From UMGS1958 sp045542415 (lineage in GTDB: Bacteria; Bacillota; Clostridia; UBA1381): a DNA stretch of 64,000 bases. The notes under the pieces were generated by a model. That model worked only from the letters and a program-made list of their open reading frames with translations, was not told the origin of the DNA and did not search any database. Made by a program: the position numbers and the translations under genes. The stretch is taken from contig JAZQKZ010000088.1 in the NCBI GenBank assembly GCA_045542415.1, positions 7,450-71,449 of the forward strand, written 5' to 3'. Of the stretch, positions 31,811 to 40,779 are shown one piece after another. The number at the start of each line of letters is the position of its first letter. Within the stretch, counting starts at the first letter, position 1.

Positions 31811-33022
31811 ATGGCTTTAGTGGTACAGAAGTACGGCGGCACATCAGTAAGAGATGCTGAGAGAGTTATGAATGTCGCAAGACGTATAACAGACACATAT
31901 AAAGCAGGCAACAACGTGGTTGTTGCGGTATCGGCACAGGGTGATACAACAGATGATCTCATCGAGAAGGCAAAGGAAATTAATCCGAACGCGTCAAAGC
32001 GTGAGATGGATATGCTTCTTGCAACAGGTGAGCAGATCTCAATCTCACTTTTAGCAATGGCTATTGAGAAGCTGGGTTATCCGGTTGTTTCGCTGACCGG
32101 TTGGCAGTGTGGCATGAAAACAGATTCACGCTACGGTGCAGCAAGAGTTCGTTCAATTGATACAGAAAGACTTCAGAATGAATTGGACAAGAACAGAATT
32201 GTAATTGTTGCAGGTTTCCAGGGAATTAATAAATATGATGATATAACAACACTCGGAAGAGGTGGTTCAGATACATCAGCAGTAGCATTAGCGGCTGCAC
32301 TTCACGCAGACGTGTGTGAGATTTACACAGACGTTGATGGTGTATATACAGCAGACCCGAGATTTGTTAAGGGAGCATTCAAGCTTGAGGAGATTTCATA
32401 TGATGAGATGCTTGAGCTTGCATCACTGGGTGCAAATGTACTTCACAACAGAAGTGTTGAGATGGCAAAGAAATATAATGTAAAATTATCGGTTAGATCA
32501 AGCCTGAATAATAATGAGGGCACATACGTTAAGGAGGTAAATAAAGTGGAGAAGATGCTCGTTAGAGGAGTTACAAGAGATAATGATGTTGCAAGAATTG
32601 CACTTTGCGGAGTAGAGGATACACCGGGTAAGGCATTTACAATTTTCAGCCTTTTAGCAAAGAAGGGAATCGGTGTTGACTTAATCATCCAGTCAATCGG
32701 TGACGGCGTATCAAAGGATATTTCATTTACAGTAACAGAGAGTGACCTTCCGGCTGCTTTAGACGTACTTAACGAAAACCAGGATACAATAAAGGCTCGT
32801 GAAATCAACACATCAACAGATGTATCAAAGGTATCAATCGTAGGTGCAGGTATGGTAAACAACGCAGGTGTTGCAGCTACAATGTTTGAGGCACTTTACA
32901 ATGCACATATCAACATCAGCATGATTGCCACATCAGAGATTAAGATTTCCGTTCTTGTTGACAGAAAGAATGCAGAGGCAGCTGTTGTTGCTATTCACGA
33001 TAAGTTCTTATCACAGAAATAA
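31811..33022 (+). CDS. lysC: Aspartate kinase
   Basis: The 403-residue enzyme phosphorylates aspartate, the first step to lysine, threonine and methionine. It has VVQKYGGTSVRDAERV at the start, the conserved TLGRGGSDTSAVALAAAL near residue 147, and two ACT regulatory domains after residue 260 (VEDTPGKAFTIFSLLA and VSIVGAGMVNNAGVAATMFE), which usually bind lysine or threonine. ATG 31811 lies 10 bases after GGAGGT; an in-frame ATG at 31793 overlaps that ribosome site and is less likely. No lysine riboswitch is visible upstream; hairpin element A is there instead. A strong terminator follows. Confidence 0.95.
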   Translation: MALVVQKYGGTSVRDAERVMNVARRITDTYKAGNNVVVAVSAQGDTTDDLIEKAKEINPNASKREMDMLLATGEQISISLLAMAIEKLGYPVVSLTGWQCGMKTDSRYGAARVRSIDTERLQNELDKNRIVIVAGFQGINKYDDITTLGRGGSDTSAVALAAALHADVCEIYTDVDGVYTADPRFVKGAFKLEEISYDEMLELASLGANVLHNRSVEMAKKYNVKLSVRSSLNNNEGTYVKEVNKVEKMLVRGVTRDNDVARIALCGVEDTPGKAFTIFSLLAKKGIGVDLIIQSIGDGVSKDISFTVTESDLPAALDVLNENQDTIKAREINTSTDVSKVSIVGAGMVNNAGVAATMFEALYNAHINISMIATSEIKISVLVDRKNAEAAVVAIHDKFLSQK

Positions 33023-33043
33023 ATTTATTGAACATATCAGATT

Positions 33044-33074
33044 CCACAAGGAGAATAATCTCCTTGTGGTTTTT
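33044..33074 (+). terminator. Terminator of lysC
   Basis: CCACAAGGAGA and TCTCCTTGTGG pair perfectly over a 4-base loop, followed by TTTTT. Confidence 0.9.
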
Positions 33075-33083
33075 GAGCATATA

Positions 33084-33188
33084 CAGACAAAAGATATACT
33101 GCGTATCTTATCGTTTTTCAAAACTCGGCGTATAAAACATACGCAGTCGGTTTTCAAAATGATAATCTACTTGCATCTCTTTTGCCTG
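33084..33188 (+). repeat. ~105-base hairpin element, copy B
   Basis: Outer arms CAGACAAAAGATAT and ATCTCTTTTGCCTG pair with two mismatches, while the core ACTCGGCGTA...CATACGCAGTCGG follows copies A and C. It starts ten bases after the lysC terminator and ends 18 bases before rlmB. Its arms are unrelated in sequence to those of A and C yet are complementary to each other. Confidence 0.7.
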
Positions 33189-33206
33189 ATGAACGGAGAA
33201 AAAAGT

Positions 33207-33938
33207 ATGGAAAACATCATAATCGGAAGAAACCCGGTACTTGAAGCAATTAAATCCGGCAGAACCATTGAAAAAATACTTATAAAAAAGGGTAAATACG
33301 AGGGTTCGATGGTACCGGTTGTCAGAAAAGCAAAGGATTCGGGAATTATCTTACAGGAAGTAGATAAGGCTAAGCTTGACGCACTGGCAGAGGGCGGTAA
33401 TCATCAGGGTGTTATTGCTTATGTAAGCAATTTCAACTATACTTCCGTAAAGGATATAATGGAATATGCAGCATCAAAGGGTGAAGCACCGTTTGTAATA
33501 CTTTGTGACAAGATAACCGATCCTCATAATCTCGGTGCGATTATCCGTACTGCCGAATGTGCGGGAGTGCATGGAATCATAATTCAAAAGCGTGGAAGTG
33601 TCGGAGTAAATGCAACGGTTGAAAAGACTGCAGCAGGTGCAACAGAGCATATGAGAGTGGCAAAGGTAACGAATCTCGCATCTACAATTGATGAATTGAA
33701 GAAGCAGGGAATGTGGTTTGCGGCAGCTGATATGGGCGGTGAGCCGATGTATAATATAGATTTAAAGGGCTCATTGGGGATTATAGTAGGCTCCGAGGGC
33801 GACGGAGTGAGCAGGCTTGTAAGAGAAAAGTGCGACTTTATCGCAACAATTCCGATGTACGGAAAGATAAATTCATTAAATGCATCCGTTGCCGGCGGTA
33901 TATTGATGTATGAGGCACTTCGCCAGAGAATTAAATAA
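33207..33938 (+). CDS. rlmB: 23S rRNA 2'-O-ribose methyltransferase (RlmB/SpoU family)
   Basis: The 243-residue protein has an N-terminal substrate-binding domain (IIIGRNPVLEAIKSG to GNHQGVIAYV) and a SpoU-type knotted methyltransferase domain. Its three motifs are present: KITDPHNLGAIIRTAECAG near residue 105, GSEGDGVSRLV near residue 193, and SLNASVAGGILMYE near residue 223. RlmB methylates a guanosine in the 23S peptidyl transferase region. The ATG at 33207 follows ACGGAG; a longer open frame overlaps the 3' end of lysC and hairpin element B and is not coding. Confidence 0.9.
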   Translation: MENIIIGRNPVLEAIKSGRTIEKILIKKGKYEGSMVPVVRKAKDSGIILQEVDKAKLDALAEGGNHQGVIAYVSNFNYTSVKDIMEYAASKGEAPFVILCDKITDPHNLGAIIRTAECAGVHGIIIQKRGSVGVNATVEKTAAGATEHMRVAKVTNLASTIDELKKQGMWFAAADMGGEPMYNIDLKGSLGIIVGSEGDGVSRLVREKCDFIATIPMYGKINSLNASVAGGILMYEALRQRIK

Positions 33939-33984
33939 AAAGAGGGCAGGAGCTTACTTCTGTCGGAAATAAAGAGGTACAATT

Positions 33985-34254
33985 ATGAAAGCAATAGTAA
34001 CAGTAGTAGGCGAGGATCGCAAGGGTATTATCGCCAGAGTCAGCAATGTTCTTTATGAAAACGGCGTAAACATTCAGGACATTTCACAGACAATTATGCA
34101 GAGTATGTTCACAATGATAATGCTCGTTGACTTACACAGCTCGGATATTTCGGTACAGGGCTTATCGGACAAGCTGAGCGTAGTTGCTGAGGAAATGGGA
34201 TTGTCAATTCATGTGCAGAGAGAAGAGATATTTACATCAATGCATAGAATATGA
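33985..34254 (+). CDS. ACT-domain regulatory protein (UPF0237 type)
   Basis: This 89-residue protein is a single ACT domain (KAIVTVVGEDRKGIIARVSN through the LHSSDIS strand). In Firmicutes it is almost always paired with a PFL/DUF711 gene, as here at 34393. ACT domains bind small ligands, often amino acids, and it probably regulates or partners the PFL protein. AGAGGT precedes the ATG. Hairpin element C starts immediately after its stop codon. Confidence 0.88.
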   Translation: MKAIVTVVGEDRKGIIARVSNVLYENGVNIQDISQTIMQSMFTMIMLVDLHSSDISVQGLSDKLSVVAEEMGLSIHVQREEIFTSMHRI

Positions 34255-34360
34255 TTCGGCTGAATAAATTTCCGCATCTTACTATTTTTCAAGGCTCGGA
34301 GTACCATCGTACGCCGTCGCCTTTCAAAACAGCAATCTGTGGAAATTTCTTGCAGCCGAA
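34255..34360 (+). repeat. ~105-base hairpin element, copy C
   Basis: Perfect terminal arms TTCGGCTG/CAGCCGAA, an inner pair AAATTTCC/GGAAATTT, and the core GGCTCGGAGTAC...GTACGCCGTCGCC. The left end abuts the stop codon of the ACT-domain gene, and the PFL gene begins 32 bases after the right end. Confidence 0.75.
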
Positions 34361-34392
34361 GGTAATTACATAAATAACAAGGGAGAAAAGCA

Positions 34393-35760
34393 ATGATAAA
34401 TCCTTTTGAAATAAGAGAAACCATTGACATGATTGACAAGGAAAACCTTGATATCAGAACAATTACAATGGGAATCAGCTTAAAAAGCTGTGCAGGTCCT
34501 GACATTGATGTGGTTTGTGATAAGGTATATGAGAAAATCACAACTTACGCAAGGGACCTTGTAAAAACAGGTGAGGATATCGAGAAGCAGTTCGGTATTC
34601 CAATTATAAACAAAAGAATTTCGGTAACTCCGATTGCAACTTTGGTTGATGCATTGGATCATCCGAATACATATAAGTGTGTAAAAATCGCAAAAACACT
34701 TGACAAGGCAGCAAAGGCGTGCGGTGTAAACTTTATCGGCGGCTACTCTGCTCTTGTCCACAAGGGCTATACAAATGGTGAAAGAGTGCTTATTGATTCG
34801 ATTCCGGAGGCACTTGCATCAACCGATCTTGTCTGCTCAAGTGTAAACGTAGGTTCAACAAGAGCCGGAATTAACATGGATGCAGTTGCACATATGGGTA
34901 AGATTGTAAAGCGTGCGGCAGATCTTACAAAGGATACGCAGGGTTTTGCGTGTGCGAAGCTTGTAATCTTCTGCAATGCTGTTGAGGACAATCCGTTTAT
35001 GGCAGGTGCATTCCTTGGCGAGGGCGAGGGCGAATGCGTAATTAACGTAGGTGTTTCGGGTCCGGGCGTTGTAAAGTGTGCCCTTGAAAAGGTAAAGGGC
35101 GAGGATTTCAGCGTTGTTGCGGAAACAATCAAGAAAACAGCATTCAAGATTACAAGAATGGGACAGCTTGTTGCTATGGAAGCATCAAAGCGTCTTAATG
35201 TTCCGTTTGGTATCGTTGACTTATCGCTTGCACCGACTCCGGCAGTAGGTGACTCGGTTGCGTATATTTTAGAGGAAATGGGTCTGGAGCAGTGCGGTAC
35301 TCACGGTACAACTGCGGCATTGGCGTTGCTTAACGATGCAGTTAAAAAGGGCGGAGTTATGGCGTCGAGCGCGGTCGGCGGTTTATCGGGAGCATTTATT
35401 CCGGTAAGTGAGGATGCAGGCATGATAGCGGCGGCAAAAGCAGGTACGCTCACATTGGAGAAGCTTGAAGCTATGACGTGCGTATGCTCTGTAGGACTTG
35501 ATATGATAGTAATTCCGGGAGATACAACAGCGGAGACGATCTCGGCGATTATCGCAGACGAGGCGGCGATCGGTATGGTAAACAGCAAGACAACTGCAGT
35601 GCGTGTGATTCCTGCACCGGGTGCGGTTGTAGGCGACGTTGTGGAATTCGGTGGCTTATTGGGTACAGGTCCGGTTATGCCGGTGAACAAGTGCTCAAGT
35701 GCGGAATTTATAGCAAGAGGCGGCAGAATCCCGGCACCGTTGCAGTCATTGAAGAATTAA
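34393..35760 (+). CDS. PFL (DUF711) family protein
   Basis: The 455-residue protein belongs to the PFL/DUF711 family, recognisable from IRETIDMIDKENLDIRTITM, CSSVNVGSTRAGINMDAV near residue 155, FLGEGEGECVINVGVSGPG near residue 210, and GTHGTTAALALLNDAVKKGG near residue 300. The fold is related to pyruvate formate-lyase-like proteins, but the reaction is unknown. Together with the ACT protein (33985-34254) it forms a widely conserved pair. AGGGAG precedes the ATG, and a terminator follows. Confidence 0.9.
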   Translation: MINPFEIRETIDMIDKENLDIRTITMGISLKSCAGPDIDVVCDKVYEKITTYARDLVKTGEDIEKQFGIPIINKRISVTPIATLVDALDHPNTYKCVKIAKTLDKAAKACGVNFIGGYSALVHKGYTNGERVLIDSIPEALASTDLVCSSVNVGSTRAGINMDAVAHMGKIVKRAADLTKDTQGFACAKLVIFCNAVEDNPFMAGAFLGEGEGECVINVGVSGPGVVKCALEKVKGEDFSVVAETIKKTAFKITRMGQLVAMEASKRLNVPFGIVDLSLAPTPAVGDSVAYILEEMGLEQCGTHGTTAALALLNDAVKKGGVMASSAVGGLSGAFIPVSEDAGMIAAAKAGTLTLEKLEAMTCVCSVGLDMIVIPGDTTAETISAIIADEAAIGMVNSKTTAVRVIPAPGAVVGDVVEFGGLLGTGPVMPVNKCSSAEFIARGGRIPAPLQSLKN

Positions 35761-35776
35761 GAACTTTGAAATAAGA

Positions 35777-35807
35777 AGAACTCAAATGCTTTGCTTTTGA
35801 GTTCTTT
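35777..35807 (+). terminator. Terminator of the ACT/PFL transcript
   Basis: AGAACTCAAA pairs with TTTGAGTTCT across a short loop, followed by TTG/TGT; the T tract is short. Confidence 0.6.
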
Positions 35808-35826
35808 GTGTCTTGGGAGAAAAACA

Positions 35827-37233
35827 ATGAACATACAAAAAACAACTTACAGCGAAGCAGGAATATCCGCATCATGCGTCCTTGATTTCGTGAACGAAAT
35901 CAAGGACATCTGTATGCACAGCTTTATTATGCTTCGCAATGGAAAAATATTCAGTGAAATGAGCTATCACGATATAACTCCCGATACACCGCAAAGACTG
36001 TACTCGGTCAGTAAAACCTTTACGGGTGCGGCAATCGGTATGCTCATATATGAGGGCAAGCTCTCGCTTGATGATAAAATCATAGACCACTTCGGCAAAA
36101 AAAGCGAATACAAGTGGGTAAACGATATGACAATCCGCGACTGCCTTATGATGGCGACTTGTCATAACGGTACTACATATAAGGTTACGGACAAAGAATG
36201 GGTTGAGACTTTTTTTAATACAAAACCGACACACCCCTCGGGGACAGTGTATCATTATGATACGTCTGCTTCACATACGCTTTCGGCGTTGGTGGAGCGT
36301 ATCACGGGAATGCGACTTATGGAATACCTTCGCATGAAGATGAATTTGAGTGACGGCGTAGATTGCGTAAAGGGACCGGACGGCTATTCGTGGGGCGGCA
36401 GTGGAGTTATTGCTAATCTTTACGATATGGCAAAGCTCGGACATCTGTATATGAACGGCGGTGTACTTGACGGAGTACGTCTGATGAGCGAGGAGTATGC
36501 AAGAGAATCGACAACTAAGCAGATTGACAACGATTCGGGATTTAACCACCGCTGGACCAAGGGGTATGGCTATCAGATATGGATGACAGAATACGGCTAC
36601 GCATTTTTTGGTGCAGGCTCACAGGATGTTCTGTGTGTACCGGATAAGGATTTTATGTTTGTATGTACTGCCGATAATCTGGGAGACGGAAATAACGGAG
36701 TAAGACTTGAAAAGGCACTTATTAATAATATTATAAACAAGCTTGACGTGGTGACGGAAACTGATTTGGAAGCAGAAGCAAAGCTTGCGGATATGAAACC
36801 GGATTTGCCGCATTTGGAGGGTGTCGGTGAGCATCTTGACGGCAAGGGCAGATACATATTGGAAGAAAACACAATGAGCTTAACTGAGATTGAGTTGGAC
36901 TGCGAAAACGGAGTGCTGATTTATAATACGCCGAGAGGTGAGAAAAGACTTGAATTTGCAATGGATTGCTACAAGGATTCTCTGTTCCCGGAAACGCATT
37001 ATTTCGGCAGACAAATCGGCGTAAGCGGTAACCGTGAATACAAGTGTACATCAATGGGTGCGTGGACGGAGTATAACAAGTTTGAAATCAAGACATGGAT
37101 TCTTGACGACCATACCGGCGGAGTTTATTTTACGCTTGTATTCAAGGGTGATGAAATCTCGGTATGCTTCCGTAAACATGGCGAGTGGTATCTGGAAGAG
37201 TATAACGGATTTGCAGGAGGTATGAGATTGTGA
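35827..37233 (+). CDS. Beta-lactamase-fold serine hydrolase
   Basis: The 468-residue protein has the class C beta-lactamase/penicillin-binding-like fold. The nucleophile SxxK is in LYSVSKTFTG near residue 62, the YxN-like tyrosine region in GTVYHYDTSAS near residue 142, and a C-terminal region with no recognised family after residue 330. There is no signal peptide, so it acts in the cytoplasm, probably as an esterase or peptidase and not as antibiotic resistance. GGGAG precedes the ATG at 35827. It lies alone between terminators. Confidence 0.82.
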   Translation: MNIQKTTYSEAGISASCVLDFVNEIKDICMHSFIMLRNGKIFSEMSYHDITPDTPQRLYSVSKTFTGAAIGMLIYEGKLSLDDKIIDHFGKKSEYKWVNDMTIRDCLMMATCHNGTTYKVTDKEWVETFFNTKPTHPSGTVYHYDTSASHTLSALVERITGMRLMEYLRMKMNLSDGVDCVKGPDGYSWGGSGVIANLYDMAKLGHLYMNGGVLDGVRLMSEEYARESTTKQIDNDSGFNHRWTKGYGYQIWMTEYGYAFFGAGSQDVLCVPDKDFMFVCTADNLGDGNNGVRLEKALINNIINKLDVVTETDLEAEAKLADMKPDLPHLEGVGEHLDGKGRYILEENTMSLTEIELDCENGVLIYNTPRGEKRLEFAMDCYKDSLFPETHYFGRQIGVSGNREYKCTSMGAWTEYNKFEIKTWILDDHTGGVYFTLVFKGDEISVCFRKHGEWYLEEYNGFAGGMRL

Positions 37234-37287
37234 TAAACCAAAATTCGCATTCCCGTTCCATATTTTTTGACTTTTTCAAATATTCTC

Positions 37288-37316
37288 TTGCAAATGATGC
37301 AAAAATATAGTACAAT
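37288..37316 (+). promoter_or_regulatory. Promoter of the large glycosyltransferase gene
   Basis: TTGCAA (37288-37293), 17 bases, then TACAAT (37311-37316). Confidence 0.5.
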
Positions 37317-37350
37317 AATATATAATACTATTTTTATGAGGTGAAAAAGA

Positions 37351-40300
37351 ATGGCATTGATTCTTACAATTACTGCCGCATGTTTGCTGTTGGGCTACGG
37401 AATATGGCAGTATGCACTGAGTCCGGGGCTTAAAAAGCCGGGCAGAGGTGACAATAATGCACTGTATATTATCGGTGTTATGGTAATATCTTTTATTATC
37501 CATATCATATGTGCAGCATCCTATCACGGACATAAGACTGATATGACATGCTTCTCGGCATGGTCGTCGCAGGTTTTTACTAACGGAATAGGCGAGTTTT
37601 ATGCGTCGGAAAGCTTTCATGACTATCCACCGGGTTACATGTATGTTTTATATGTAGTTGGTGCATTGAAGCAGTTGTTTGAGCCGTCAGGAGCAGGTCT
37701 GGACGTTCTTATAAAGCTGCCTGCAATAATATGTGATATGTTTACCGGCTGGCTGATTTACAGAGTTGCCGATAAGAAGCTCGGCAATGCAAGAGCCGCA
37801 CTTATAAGCGGACTTTATCTGTTTAATCCGGCGGTTGTTATGAACAGCAGTGTCTGGGGACAGGTGGATTCGGTTTATACGCTATTTGTTGCAATAATGA
37901 TTTATCTTATCAGCGAAAGACGTATGATTGCATCATATTATATTTTTGCACTGTGTCTTTTTATTAAACCGCAGGCACTTATATTTACGCCTGTGTTGAT
38001 TTTCGGAATAGTTGAAAATGTGTTTTTACCTAAGTTTGATAAGGACAAGTTTGTTAAAAATCTTCTTTGCGGTCTGGGTGCAATTGCAATGCTTTTTGTA
38101 CTTGCCCTACCGTTCGGAATCACACATGTAATCGAGCAGTATAAGGCTACGCTTGAATCGTATCCGCATCTTACCGTAAATGCATTCAATATCTGGGGTG
38201 CGGCAGGACAGAACTGGACTGACCTTACTCCAATAACAACAGCTGTGGGATATATCTTCATTATACTTATTGTGATATATTCCGTATATCTCTTCTTCAA
38301 AACAAAGAGCAGAGCAAAGTACTATTTTACGGCGGCGTTCCTTTCGCTTGCAACATATATGCTTTCTACAAAGATGCATGACAGATACGCTTTCCCGACA
38401 ATGGCAATGCTTATACTTGCATTTATAGAGGCGAGAGATTTAAAAACCTTTGCCCTCTATATCCTTAACTCGGCGGCACAGTTCTTTAATGTCGCATGGG
38501 TACTCTTTATCTATGAGCAGGATATAAACAAGTATTTCAAGAGTCCGGTAATTGTGAGTGCATCGGTAATTAACATTCTGATTTTCGCATATTTTATGTA
38601 TATATCACAGAAAAACTATGTTGCAGATAAAATTAATACAATTGAACCGGATGCACCGGTTATCGGAAAAAAAGGTGCAAGGGGCAAGGCTGCAAATGCT
38701 GCAACAAAGCAGACACATATACCGTCAAAGCCCAAAAAGCAGCTTTTCAGAACGCAGATTCTTGCAAAGCTGACAAAGGTTGATATAATTGCAATGATTA
38801 TAATTACTGTAATTTACAGTGGTATTGCGTTGTATGATCTGGGAGATATGGCAGCACCGGAAACAGAGGCTGCAATTGCGGGTAATTCGCTGACTGTTGA
38901 TTTTGGTGAAGAAACTCAGATTGCCGAGCTGAAATTTTTCAACGGGTCATATCATCTTGAAAAAAATAAGGTGCTTGAGCTTTCGTTCAAAAATGCGGAC
39001 GGAGTACAGGTGAAAAAAGAAAACTGTAATTCAGGTGCAGTATTCTTCTGGACCGAGAAAAATATTAATATAGCTGCAAGATATGTGACAATATCCACAA
39101 AAGCAAAGGAGAATCTGAACATAAAGGAAATGTGCTTCCTTGATGCTCAGGGTAATATTATAACGCCCGTGAACGCACAGGATGCATCAATTGCGGCATT
39201 ATTCGATGAGCAGGAGCTTTGTCCGGAAGCGGAGAACTTCAGAAACAGTACCTATTTTGATGAAATATATCATGCCCGTACAGCATATGAGTTTATTAAT
39301 AAGCTCTCGATTTATGAATGGACACATCCGCCGCTCGGCAAGCTGATTATGGCTCTGGGTATAATGGTATTTGGAATGAATCCGTTCGGCTGGAGAATTT
39401 CGGGTACGGTAATCGGCATATTGATGATTCCGATTATTTATATATTTGCAAAGAAACTGTTGACACACAGCTGGCTTGCTATAGTAACATGCCTGCTGTT
39501 TACGTTTGACTTCATGCACTTTGCACAGACGAGAATTGCGACCATAGACGTGTATGTAACGTTCTTTATCATGCTGATGTATCTGTTTATGTTCAAGTAC
39601 TATACCATGAACTTCTATGATGCATCGTTCAAAAAGACGCTTGTACCGCTGGCACTGTCCGGAATATGTATGGGTCTCGGTGTTGCGGCAAAGTGGACGG
39701 GTGCATATGCAGGAGCAGGACTTGCAGTGGTGTTCTTCTATACAATGCTTCAGAGATACAATGAGTACCGTGCAGCATTGAAGAACAGGCAGGGAACATC
39801 AAATGAAATTCCCAACAGACGTATTATCGATGAATTTACGCCTAAGTTTACAAGAACATTGATGTGGTGCGTGCTGTTCTTTGTGGTTATTCCGCTTGTT
39901 ATATATTGGTGTGCATATATTCCGTATATGCAGACACCGAGCAGTGATGGCTTCAAAACAGCAATAACAACTGCGAATTCAATGTACACATATCATGCAA
40001 AGACAGTGCTTGATTCAACGCACTCATTCTCATCTGAATGGTACAAGTGGCCTATTATGACAAGACCTATATGGTATTATTCGGGAACGGCAGATAACGG
40101 ACTCAAGGAGGGCATAAGCTCATTCGGTAATCCGGCGGTATGGTGGACAGGTATTGCAGCATTGCTGTATGTGATTTATATAGCAGTTAAAAAACGTGAC
40201 AGGAATGCACAATTTTTAGTGATTTCATACTTTGCACAGCTTATCCCCTGGATGGGCGTATCGAGACTTACATTTATCTATCATTATTTCCCGTGTGTGC

Positions 40301-40509
40301 CCTTTGTTGTACTGATGATAGGATATTCGATTTATGATATTCATAAGAATGCAGGAAACAAGAAAGCGGTATTGGGCGGAGCGATAGCGTTAACGGTAAT
40401 TGCAGTAGCGTTGTTTGCATTGTTCTATCCGGTTCTTTCGGGACAGCCATGTGATCCGGAGTTTGCGAAAAACTGGCTCAAATGGTTTGACAGCTGGATA
40501 TTGTTATAA
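37351..40509 (+). CDS. Two-module GT-C glycosyltransferase (PMT-like)
   Basis: The 1,052-residue membrane protein joins two GT-C-type units. The first (about residues 1-430) has 9-11 membrane helices and an early loop with DMTCFSAW and HDYPPGYMYVLYV. A cytoplasmic Lys-rich link (about 430-480), one helix and an extracytoplasmic beta domain (about 510-620) follow. The second unit (about 630-1050) is protein O-mannosyltransferase-like, with the acidic motif YFDEIYHARTAYEF and THPPLGKLIMALG. Such enzymes take a sugar from a polyprenyl phosphate carrier and attach it to protein or wall polymer outside the membrane. GAGGTG precedes the ATG. Acceptor unknown. Confidence 0.85.
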   Translation: MALILTITAACLLLGYGIWQYALSPGLKKPGRGDNNALYIIGVMVISFIIHIICAASYHGHKTDMTCFSAWSSQVFTNGIGEFYASESFHDYPPGYMYVLYVVGALKQLFEPSGAGLDVLIKLPAIICDMFTGWLIYRVADKKLGNARAALISGLYLFNPAVVMNSSVWGQVDSVYTLFVAIMIYLISERRMIASYYIFALCLFIKPQALIFTPVLIFGIVENVFLPKFDKDKFVKNLLCGLGAIAMLFVLALPFGITHVIEQYKATLESYPHLTVNAFNIWGAAGQNWTDLTPITTAVGYIFIILIVIYSVYLFFKTKSRAKYYFTAAFLSLATYMLSTKMHDRYAFPTMAMLILAFIEARDLKTFALYILNSAAQFFNVAWVLFIYEQDINKYFKSPVIVSASVINILIFAYFMYISQKNYVADKINTIEPDAPVIGKKGARGKAANAATKQTHIPSKPKKQLFRTQILAKLTKVDIIAMIIITVIYSGIALYDLGDMAAPETEAAIAGNSLTVDFGEETQIAELKFFNGSYHLEKNKVLELSFKNADGVQVKKENCNSGAVFFWTEKNINIAARYVTISTKAKENLNIKEMCFLDAQGNIITPVNAQDASIAALFDEQELCPEAENFRNSTYFDEIYHARTAYEFINKLSIYEWTHPPLGKLIMALGIMVFGMNPFGWRISGTVIGILMIPIIYIFAKKLLTHSWLAIVTCLLFTFDFMHFAQTRIATIDVYVTFFIMLMYLFMFKYYTMNFYDASFKKTLVPLALSGICMGLGVAAKWTGAYAGAGLAVVFFYTMLQRYNEYRAALKNRQGTSNEIPNRRIIDEFTPKFTRTLMWCVLFFVVIPLVIYWCAYIPYMQTPSSDGFKTAITTANSMYTYHAKTVLDSTHSFSSEWYKWPIMTRPIWYYSGTADNGLKEGISSFGNPAVWWTGIAALLYVIYIAVKKRDRNAQFLVISYFAQLIPWMGVSRLTFIYHYFPCVPFVVLMIGYSIYDIHKNAGNKKAVLGGAIALTVIAVALFALFYPVLSGQPCDPEFAKNWLKWFDSWILL

Positions 40510-40525
40510 GCCTGATTGGTTAAAA

Positions 40526-40563
40526 TCCGATTGTAAAGAAAATTTTACAATCGGATTTTTTAT
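40526..40563 (+). terminator. Terminator of the glycosyltransferase gene
   Basis: TCCGATTGTAAA pairs with TTTACAATCGGA, followed by TTTTTTA. Confidence 0.9.
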
Positions 40564-40599
40564 GTAAATTCTACATTACTTTAGGCATAAAAAAGAATT

Positions 40600-40634
40600 T
40601 TTACATTGACTTTACAAAAAAGTAATGTTATAAT
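40600..40634 (+). promoter_or_regulatory. Promoter with PhoP-box-like repeats
   Basis: TTGACT (40606-40611), 17 bases, perfect TATAAT (40629-40634). Overlapping the -35 are two direct TTTACA repeats (40600-40605, 40611-40616) with 5 bases between, the spacing of PhoP boxes in Firmicutes. The genes downstream are phosphate transport and a PhoP/PhoR-like pair, so control by low phosphate is likely. Confidence 0.55.
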
Positions 40635-40779
40635 ATGCTTTGTAAGGTAAATTTATATTTGCCGACAGAAAGTTACACAATTTTTAATTAGGCTTGCATA
40701 TAATGAATATGTTTTTGCGGATAATTTTATAATCTGTACTATATAATTATATTGCTTGCGTACGTTAAGGAGAAAACAC

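Noticed and set aside
35827..37233. Antibiotic-resistance beta-lactamase
   Set aside because: The fold is class C-like, but there is no signal peptide and a long extra C-terminal domain; it is more likely a cytoplasmic esterase or peptidase.
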